Source of the DNA: an uncultured delta proteobacterium
GTDB taxonomy: Bacteria; Desulfobacterota; WTBG01; CAIYCZ01
DNA: 7,324 nucleotides
Assembly (NCBI GenBank): GCA_903924805.1
Contig: CAIYCZ010000560.1
Span: forward strand, 1-7,324
Direction of reading: 5' to 3'
Positions within the stretch are counted from its first letter, which is position 1, and every line of letters starts with the position of its first letter. The position numbers and the translations under genes were made by a program. A model generated the notes under the pieces. The model saw nothing but the letters and a program-made list of their open reading frames with translations, ran no database searches and was not told the origin of the DNA. Below, one piece after another: positions 1-5,561 of this stretch.

Positions 1-6
1 TAACAT
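1..6 (-). CDS. start of a downstream gene (first two codons only)
   Basis: An ATG at positions 6-4 on the minus strand, followed by TTA, runs off the window edge. It is called a start only because a very strong Shine-Dalgarno run (GAGGAGGAGGA, 14-24) lies about 7 nt upstream, and because it sits 29 nt after the stop of the flavodoxin-like gene on the same strand. It is probably co-transcribed with that gene. Nothing can be said about the product. Confidence 0.5.
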
Positions 7-13
7 GACGGAT

Positions 14-24
14 TCCTCCTCCTC
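14..24 (-). promoter_or_regulatory. strong ribosome binding site for the downstream gene
   Basis: On the minus strand this reads GAGGAGGAGGA, an extended purine-rich Shine-Dalgarno sequence, about 7 nt before the ATG at position 6. It is the main evidence that a gene begins at the left edge. It also suggests efficient translation of that gene, in contrast to the weak site in front of the flavodoxin-like gene upstream. Confidence 0.6.
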
Positions 25-35
25 AACAAAAATTG

Positions 36-645
36 TTATTTAGAAAATGCCCTTCTGATTTCAGGGACCAGTTTAAGGGTGTCTTCAATAACTTTTTTCT
101 TTGGTCTGTCCACTTTTTTATCATTGACTTTTTCCTGCACGGCAACCTGAAAGTATCCGACAACCTTTCCTCCTGATGCTGTCACCGGTGCTTTGTTCTT
201 TTCCTGATTTGGTTCGTCTAAGATGGCATTGCCGGTAGTAAAGATAATAACCTTGTTTTTATCAAACGTATTCCGTGCAATTACCGTGCGTATGGCAGGT
301 GCCAGTTTCCCTGCCCAGAGCGGCGAAGCAAGGATAATATTCGGGCGGGCAGGAAGCAATATCCGGGTGCTCAGGCTCAATGGAGGTCTGCATATTAAAC
401 AGCGTGTTCAGCATTCCCGTTAATCCGCCCCAGGCTCCTGAACGGTCAGTCAGGTCTTTGATTTCAATCATCTGCGCATTTAAAGCCTTCTGCAAAGCTT
501 CACAGGTCATTTTGGTAATGCCGGTGCGCGAGTAGTACATAATAAGGATTTTATCCATCGTTTTTCCCTGTGCATGTCCCAGTGGTAAGGTGAAAATAAA
601 AGTGGCAATAGTACACACGAGTATGAGTTTGTGGATTCTCTTCAT
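36..645 (-). pseudogene. flavodoxin-like protein, frameshifted, possibly exported
   Basis: Two overlapping minus-strand frames together make one flavodoxin-family protein of about 202 residues. The first frame (from 645) carries the FMN phosphate-binding loop YYSRTGITK at residues 37-45. The second (to the TAA at 36-38) carries the next core strand, IILASPLWAGKLAP, then VIIFTTGN and a lysine-rich tail. The frames must switch around 342-350, at a CCCGCCCG tract read on the minus strand. Removing one base there restores an uninterrupted domain. Flavodoxins are FMN-dependent one-electron carriers or quinone/flavin reductases. Residues 1-27 (basic start, hydrophobic core, then GHAQG) resemble a signal peptide, which is unusual for a flavodoxin. 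An alternative ATG at 558 (MDKILIMYYS), preceded by an AGGGA-type site, would give a cytoplasmic protein. The break is either a real inactivating mutation or a sequencing/assembly error; the sequence cannot decide. It has its own probable promoter at 731-759. Confidence 0.75.
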
Positions 646-730
646 AGGGGTTTCCGTATGCTTTTGCAGTTTGTTTTCCGTTGTTTGGTTATTATCCGGT
701 ACCCATAGTAGTCCTACGGCATACTACTCA

Positions 731-759
731 ATCATAACACACGAATGCAGGTTTATCAA
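731..759 (-). promoter_or_regulatory. sigma70-type promoter for the flavodoxin-like gene
   Basis: On the minus strand there is a -35 box TTGATA (754-759) and a -10 box TATGAT (731-736), each matching 5 of 6 consensus bases and separated by exactly 17 nt. Transcription would start near 724, leaving a leader of about 79 nt before the ATG at 645. It lies in the only long gap of the window and points at the flavodoxin-like gene, so that gene can be transcribed independently of the operon upstream. The call rests on consensus matching only. Confidence 0.6.
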
Positions 760-777
760 GTCTGAGCCTTTCGTGTG
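738..777. repeat. inverted repeat over the promoter, possible operator
   Basis: Two perfect 8-bp arms, CACACGAA (738-745) and TTCGTGTG (770-777), are separated by 24 bp. Their centres are 32 bp apart, close to three helical turns. One arm falls in the spacer between the -10 and -35 boxes of the probable promoter, and the other lies just upstream of the -35 box. Inner bases 749-754 and 764-769 can also pair (with G-U pairs), so a bulged stem-loop is possible. No T-run follows on either strand, so it is not a typical rho-independent terminator. A repressor or activator binding site is the better guess. Confidence 0.4.
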
Positions 778-843
778 CTATCATTGGATAAACAGGTACA
801 GTGTTTTGAGAGCTGTTTCCGGGAGACCGCCGAGAATACAAGG

Positions 844-2139
844 CTACCTTCCCTTTTTGTCTATTTTCATTAAATCCCAGAACTTGACGGAGGAGATTCT
901 ATTTATTCGCAGAGGGTTAAAATAGTTTGTCATCTCCAAAAGCTGTTTTTTGACCACACCGGTATCTTTTGCCAGCCAGAGATAGCCGATCTGAATCTGC
1001 TCGTTATTCATGTTAAAGTTTCTTGAAACCGTGACCTGACAGACCTTCACGCACCCCCGGTATTTTCCGGCCAGGACCGTCACATCTTCCTTTGCAACAA
1101 CAATGCTTGAACAGTGCATCTCGGGGTAAAATTCTTCCATCAGCGTCATGCTCGGCCAGGTATGCACGCGGGCATTGGATACGGAAGAATAATATGCCCC
1201 CAGGGAAAGGGTTGCCGGAAACACCTGCAGGGGAGAATCCGGGGGATGGAAATCGGTGCAGCCGCCCACCAGGGACCAGAACTTCTGGGTCATGATGAGC
1301 CCCCGGTCATCAAGGACGTAGTAGTAAATATCGCCGGTGTCTTCGGCAAACGGCAGGCTGGCCACTTTTTCTACCGGCTCTTTGTCCTTTGTTACCGTAT
1401 TCCAGACCAGCCCCTTCTGGTCCTTATAGGTCCAGGTAAATCCCGGCTTAAACGGCTGCAGATCTTTAATGGAAAAATTTTCTGCTTTTATTATTCCACC
1501 GCCGACACAGGAATTGATAACGTAGGTAGTTTTTTCTTTCCCCTTTGCCAGGACTCTTTTTATCGGGCCCACACCGGGCGCCAGATACAGGGTCTCAGAG
1601 GTAGTGCTGTCTTTCTCCGTGGTTACCTTTTCAATAACCACACAATTTTTAAATTCATGTCCGCCCACGGTTACATCTTCAACATTTTTATGCATGAATT
1701 TAATGGTTTGATTACTCTTTCCGGTCTCTTTGAAATTAATGTTTCCCTCAGGGTCGGAAAAAACTTTGAGGGTTACTGATTGTTCGGTCGGTACATCAAG
1801 CTTCAGATCGCTGGGCAAAAACAGCAGCGGCTGCTCCGGTATGCGGTACCCGTCAGGGCCATACTCTGCATAGATGTGGGTTCCCTCCCAGTCATCCCGC
1901 AAACACAGGAACCTGCCGTTATCCATGGCCAGTATCATAACCCTGCCGACATTTTTCAGCGTGAGCGCTCCATTGACTGCCCAGGTTGAGGAACTGCCGT
2001 CCGGGGCCCCGGTAAAATTCCAGAAGCGCCCGGAATCAAGGGGGAAATAGGCCCTCAGGTCATACGCGCCGGCCGTGTGCGGGAAGCACATGGCGAGCAT
2101 TCCAAGGATCAGTGTGAAGAGCTTAGTTCTGTTGTGCAT
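844..2139 (-). CDS. secreted protein of unknown function with two internal repeats
   Basis: This is a 431-residue protein. The ATG at 2139 is chosen over the upstream in-frame ATG at 2187 because AGGAGGGG lies 5 nt before it and because translation then begins with a classical signal peptide: MHNRTK, a hydrophobic stretch to about residue 20, and likely cleavage after HTAGA (residue 25). The mature part seems to be a duplication. Copy 1 has YFPLDSGRFWNF (31-42), EDVTVGGHEFKNCVVIEKVT (154-173) and LYLAPGVGPIKRVL (184-197). Copy 2 has LQPFKPGFTWTY (227-238), EDVTVLAGKYRGCVKVCQVT (351-370) and LWLAKDTGVVKKQL (387-400). The alternating hydrophobic pattern and many aromatic residues suggest a beta-rich fold. 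There are no heme-binding CXXCH motifs and no lipobox. It begins 54 nt after the ferrochelatase-like gene and probably shares its transcript. I do not recognise a named family; a periplasmic or cell-surface binding or structural role is a guess. Confidence 0.85.
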   Translation of the reverse strand: MHNRTKLFTLILGMLAMCFPHTAGAYDLRAYFPLDSGRFWNFTGAPDGSSSTWAVNGALTLKNVGRVMILAMDNGRFLCLRDDWEGTHIYAEYGPDGYRIPEQPLLFLPSDLKLDVPTEQSVTLKVFSDPEGNINFKETGKSNQTIKFMHKNVEDVTVGGHEFKNCVVIEKVTTEKDSTTSETLYLAPGVGPIKRVLAKGKEKTTYVINSCVGGGIIKAENFSIKDLQPFKPGFTWTYKDQKGLVWNTVTKDKEPVEKVASLPFAEDTGDIYYYVLDDRGLIMTQKFWSLVGGCTDFHPPDSPLQVFPATLSLGAYYSSVSNARVHTWPSMTLMEEFYPEMHCSSIVVAKEDVTVLAGKYRGCVKVCQVTVSRNFNMNNEQIQIGYLWLAKDTGVVKKQLLEMTNYFNPLRINRISSVKFWDLMKIDKKGR

Positions 2140-2144
2140 GTGTA

Positions 2145-2152
2145 CCCCTCCT
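2145..2152 (-). promoter_or_regulatory. ribosome binding site deciding the secreted protein start
   Basis: Read on the minus strand this is AGGAGGGG, 5 nt before the ATG at 2139. The alternative in-frame ATG at 2187 lies upstream of this site, and using it would place a charged 16-residue extension ahead of the signal peptide. The site therefore favours 2139 as the true start. Confidence 0.75.
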
Positions 2153-2193
2153 GATATATACGGTTTATTCAACACAGTGAATCGCATCTCAGG

Positions 2194-3663
2194 TTAAAAC
2201 ATTCCCTTCTTCTCCAGCTTTTCTTCCAAGATCAGCTGCGGCCACTTCTCACCCTTCAGGACCGTGGCTATACAATCAAAGAGGCCCTGGGAGACAAACG
2301 GCCGGTAGCGGGACCCAACCGGGACCCCGAGGACAACAACCCGGCTTTTGCTTTCAATGTCCCCGCCCTTCAGCTTAAAATGAAAATCTGCGCCGCCCCT
2401 AAGCTCGGTCCGGTACGGCCGCGACCAGTCAGAATAGGGAACCTGTCCCGCATATTCAAACTTAATAGGTTCAAAGGTTTCCAGGCGCATGGCAAAGATG
2501 GTATCAGTGTTTTCGCTGGTAAAGTCGACCATTTGAAAGATGATGTGATCATATTTTTCTTCAAGGCCATATTTCAGAGCTTCAAAGCTTGCCAGTTTGT
2601 TATGCTTGGTGTCGATATCGTCCCCGGCAAAGTCAGTGTCTGCATAGACCACGGTCGTGTTTGTACCCTCGAGGGCCTTTTCTGCTTCAGCTTTTAAATT
2701 CAAGTAATAGACCCTGGCAAGCTCCGGATAGGGGTCTCCCGGTGTATCGGGCCAGCCATGCCGCGTGAGCACCAGAAGCTTGCGCTCTTTTTTGGGAAGC
2801 AAAAGAATTTCATCCGTAATCATCAATTCTATGCCCTTACGAAAAGACCGGTACGCACCGGGGTAGGGGGTAAAAACTACCTTGGCCCGTTCTGCCGCCG
2901 CATCCTTCACATCCTGGTACAGCGTGTTGAAATGCTCAAGGGACGAATACACCGGGAATATATCGCAGTGCACAATGGTTTTTACCTTCTCTTCAACAAT
3001 CAGTTCATCCACCGCTTTCTCAATGGTTTCTGGCTCCATGGTCCATGCCCAGCGCATGGGAACTTCGGGGAACTGTTTTTTCAGCAGGGCTGCAACCTCT
3101 TTGATAATTTCCAGATGCTGTTGCGTATAGGGAACTTTTTTATTGGGCATCTTCGGGTAATAGGAGGCAGCGATCTTAACCCCGACCTTTTCTATGGCAT
3201 CTATATACCCGTTCTTTTCCTTCCACAGGAAATAGCCCGGTGATTTACCATCCCGGGATGGCACCCAGGTAACATCAAGGTCTATATAGGGTTCTCCTTT
3301 CTCGTTCTCAGTTTTTCCAAAGCAGTCCATGAGCGTTTCCGGCTCATATTTCTCGGTGTCCTTCAGGTGTTCCGGGTCCATAAGCACGGTTCCATTGTCC
3401 CGCATAATGATAAGTTTAAGTGCTGGCGGAAAGGCGGTCTTAAAGATCATGCTGATGTAGCGGTTGAAGAACTTAAAGTCGTAATCTTCAGGCTGCCCGA
3501 GGGCAGTCAAGAGCACCCCCGGCTTGCCGACTATTCTGGTGTCCTGATAGGTATAGTCGTGGCGGTAATTCTGATCATCCTGCTTGTTTGAGAATGCCGC
3601 TGAGATGGTTATAGCAAGTATGACTATTCCAGAAATGAGAATCCAAAATTTAGTGCGACTCAT
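2194..3663 (-). CDS. ferrochelatase-like (class II chelatase fold) protein with export/anchor segment
   Basis: This 489-residue protein resembles ferrochelatase (HemH) across both halves. It has an N-terminal GVLLTALGQPE strand-loop (49-59). VPMRWAWTMEPETIEKAVDEL (201-221) resembles the family's AMRYG-PSIEEAL stretch. FPVYSS (236-241) matches the LYPQYSS motif. LLVLTRHGWPDTPGDPYPE (296-314) matches the SAHGLP...GDPYP motif, and His302 aligns with the catalytic histidine. Ferrochelatases insert Fe2+ into porphyrin in the cytoplasm or at the inner membrane. This one differs in two ways. Residues 1-24 (MSRTK, then a hydrophobic run to about 23) form a signal peptide or membrane anchor. At 489 residues it is also well above the usual 310-350, with extra sequence at about 85-165 and near the C-terminus. 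Exported class II chelatases are known (periplasmic CbiK of Desulfovibrio). The conserved second catalytic acidic residue could not be placed with confidence, so a metal- or tetrapyrrole-binding role without chelatase activity is possible. It starts 5 nt after the AOR stop, with AGGAGAGG as binding site, so the two are probably co-translated. Confidence 0.8.
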   Translation of the reverse strand: MSRTKFWILISGIVILAITISAAFSNKQDDQNYRHDYTYQDTRIVGKPGVLLTALGQPEDYDFKFFNRYISMIFKTAFPPALKLIIMRDNGTVLMDPEHLKDTEKYEPETLMDCFGKTENEKGEPYIDLDVTWVPSRDGKSPGYFLWKEKNGYIDAIEKVGVKIAASYYPKMPNKKVPYTQQHLEIIKEVAALLKKQFPEVPMRWAWTMEPETIEKAVDELIVEEKVKTIVHCDIFPVYSSLEHFNTLYQDVKDAAAERAKVVFTPYPGAYRSFRKGIELMITDEILLLPKKERKLLVLTRHGWPDTPGDPYPELARVYYLNLKAEAEKALEGTNTTVVYADTDFAGDDIDTKHNKLASFEALKYGLEEKYDHIIFQMVDFTSENTDTIFAMRLETFEPIKFEYAGQVPYSDWSRPYRTELRGGADFHFKLKGGDIESKSRVVVLGVPVGSRYRPFVSQGLFDCIATVLKGEKWPQLILEEKLEKKGMF

Positions 3664-3668
3664 TGTTA

Positions 3669-5561
3669 TTACCTCTCCTGTTCCTGGCTTAATATCTTTT
3701 TCATGTCTTCAGCAATATCGGGAAGGTCAAGGCGCAGCAGCCGTTCCGGAGTGGGTATTCCGGTTGCCTTGTCCCAGCCTCTGAACTCATAGTAGTCATC
3801 TTTCATCTTCTCAAGCATTTCTTCGCTAATGACCATTCCCTTGGAGGGGCCATCAGGAATCGGTTCGATGAGAAACCGCCTGGGCAGTGTGTCGTCTTTG
3901 CGGCGCATTCCCTCGCGAACGGCGAAGGCGCGGATCACGTTCCAGATGCGCTCAGCAGTGAGTTCTGCCTCCGCTACGGTTACGTCCATGCCGGTAACCT
4001 TGTTCAGTATGTCAACAACAATCGGTTGAATTTCAAGGGGACCCCAGATTGCCTCTGCAAGATGACACAGGATCATGGAATCAGTAAAAATCATAAGGTG
4101 ATTGACTTTGGCTGTATAGACCCCTTTGCCTTCAATGGTATTCCGGGAAACCATGCCGGTACGCTCGCCGGTGGGGCGGCTGTCATGATGGGACCCTCCC
4201 CGGGGTCCGGTGGCATAGCCCAGAGCAAAGCCGGGGAGTCCGCGGGCTGAATGCCCGGCAAACGTCATTCCCTTATTTTGCATGGCAAACGCCTCTGAGC
4301 CTTTGCCAATTTTATCGGCAGTCCGTTTCACCCCTTCTGCCAGGAGGTCGCCGAACCCCTGCCGCATCCCGATTTTATGAATCAGGGGAAGCAGCAGCTC
4401 GGTTTTGCCGAAGGCAAGTTCCAGGCCATCGGTGTCTTTCGCGGTCAGATTGCCCTTTTCAAAGTTTTCCATGGCAAAGGCGATGCTCACCCCGGTCTCG
4501 ATGGCATCCATGCCGAGATCGTCACATTCCCGTTCTGCTGCGGCAACCGCCTCTATCGAATCAATGCCGCACATGGAGCCCAGGGCAAAGATATTTTCAT
4601 ACTCAGGCCCCTCAACCGTTCGTCCCTCAAAAGGGCCAGTGGTTACCACGCTGTACTTGCTGCACTTAACCGGGCAGGCAAAACAGGCTTTATCACGCAC
4701 CACAATTTTTTGCCGCATGGTCTCAGCACTCAAACCTAAAGCGCCCTCAAAGGTTTCCTTCTGCCAGTTCCGGGAACCGAATACCCCGAGGCTGTTATTG
4801 GCGTTTACCAGCACTGGAGTCCCGAACCAGGGAAGTATCTGACCGGTAGAGGGGTTGCCGCGCATTATCTGCATAATTTCATGGGAGAGCTTAAGGGTTC
4901 CCTCCATATCATGTACGGCAAGTTTTCCCCTGCCCCGGACGGCAATGCCTTTAAACTTCTTTGCGCCAAGCACGGCACCGATTCCCCCTCTGCCAAGTGC
5001 CCGGCACCCTGCCACCACATTGGCAAACCTGACCAGCCGCTCTCCGGCAGGGCCGATAACGGCAAGCTGGGCAGCCTCATCACCAATATCACCCTTAAGC
5101 CACTGCTGCGTTGCATCGGTGCGCTCGCCCCAGACGCGGGAGGCATCCCGCAGCTCTGCCCGGTCATTGCTGACAAACAGGTACACCGGTCTTCTGCTCG
5201 CACCTTCTATCATCACCCCATCATAGCCGGCATATTTAAGCTCCGGAGCGAAGTGGCCGCCTGCAGATGAATGGAAAAAGCCGCCGGTCAGAGGGGATTT
5301 AGTGTAGACCCCGATGCGGCTGCCGGTTGGGGCGATGGTCCCGGCCAGCGGACCGGCAAGAAAGAGCACCTTGTTTTCCGGGGAGAAGGGATCAATACCG
5401 GAACACAGCTCATCATAGAGCATCCGGGCAGCAAGGCCGGCACCGCCGATATATTTTCTCAACTGGCCGTTGGGAAGCTCCTCAGTGCTGACCCTGGCCT
5501 CCGTGAGATTTACCCTGAGGATTTTTCTGGTATATCCTTTATAAAGCATTGCTCTGCTCAT
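3669..5561 (-). CDS. aldehyde:ferredoxin oxidoreductase family tungsten/molybdenum enzyme
   Basis: This 630-residue protein has normal full length for the AOR family, whose members use a tungsten (or molybdenum) bis-pterin cofactor and one [4Fe-4S] cluster for reversible aldehyde/carboxylate or related low-potential chemistry. The N-terminal pterin-binding domain is clear (YIGGAGLAARMLYDEL 37-52; GPLAGTIAPTGSRIGVYTKS 70-89; GGFFHSSAGGHFAPELKYAG 93-112). Cluster ligands are Cys293, Cys296 and Cys300 (CFACPVKC), with Cys499 (DSMILC) as fourth ligand. The two cofactor-binding DxxGL(C/D)-type motifs are DDLGMD (347-352) and DSMILC (494-499). GPEYEN (318-323) and GHSARG (436-441) are also family-like. 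There is no signal peptide, so it is cytoplasmic. Its ATG overlaps the polyferredoxin stop (ATGA), with AAGGAG upstream, implying translational coupling and an electron-transfer partnership. The substrate cannot be read from sequence: simple aldehydes and BamB-type benzoyl-CoA reductase chemistry are both within the family, but no other benzoyl-CoA pathway genes are visible. Confidence 0.95.
   Translation of the reverse strand: MSRAMLYKGYTRKILRVNLTEARVSTEELPNGQLRKYIGGAGLAARMLYDELCSGIDPFSPENKVLFLAGPLAGTIAPTGSRIGVYTKSPLTGGFFHSSAGGHFAPELKYAGYDGVMIEGASRRPVYLFVSNDRAELRDASRVWGERTDATQQWLKGDIGDEAAQLAVIGPAGERLVRFANVVAGCRALGRGGIGAVLGAKKFKGIAVRGRGKLAVHDMEGTLKLSHEIMQIMRGNPSTGQILPWFGTPVLVNANNSLGVFGSRNWQKETFEGALGLSAETMRQKIVVRDKACFACPVKCSKYSVVTTGPFEGRTVEGPEYENIFALGSMCGIDSIEAVAAAERECDDLGMDAIETGVSIAFAMENFEKGNLTAKDTDGLELAFGKTELLLPLIHKIGMRQGFGDLLAEGVKRTADKIGKGSEAFAMQNKGMTFAGHSARGLPGFALGYATGPRGGSHHDSRPTGERTGMVSRNTIEGKGVYTAKVNHLMIFTDSMILCHLAEAIWGPLEIQPIVVDILNKVTGMDVTVAEAELTAERIWNVIRAFAVREGMRRKDDTLPRRFLIEPIPDGPSKGMVISEEMLEKMKDDYYEFRGWDKATGIPTPERLLRLDLPDIAEDMKKILSQEQER

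Noticed and set aside
340..352. Programmed +1 frameshifting at CCC-G as an explanation for the split flavodoxin
   Set aside because: CCC-N can be shift-prone, but no stop codon follows closely in the original frame (it runs on for about 26 codons), and flavodoxins are not known to use such recoding. A mutation or sequencing error is simpler.
707..728. AGTAGT...ACTACT short inverted repeat as a terminator
   Set aside because: The 6-bp AT-rich stem with a 10-nt loop and no T-run on either strand is too weak to support termination.
590..925. 111-residue plus-strand frame crossing the non-coding gap, with a hydrophobic N-terminus
   Set aside because: Its ends overlap two minus-strand genes, its start lies inside the signal-peptide-like region of the flavodoxin gene (which produces antisense hydrophobicity), and no good Shine-Dalgarno sequence precedes it.
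1114..1779. 221-residue plus-strand open frame
   Set aside because: It lies wholly antisense to the secreted protein gene, which has a signal peptide, internal repeats and a strong binding site. The plus-strand translation shows no recognisable motif.
2758..3243. 161-residue plus-strand open frame
   Set aside because: It is antisense to the ferrochelatase-like gene, whose family motifs span this region. It is a shadow frame.
3669..5561. Naming the AOR-family gene bamB (benzoyl-CoA reductase subunit)
   Set aside because: BamB belongs to this family, but no bamC-I genes or aromatic degradation genes are visible, and the polyferredoxin neighbour fits general AOR enzymes equally well.
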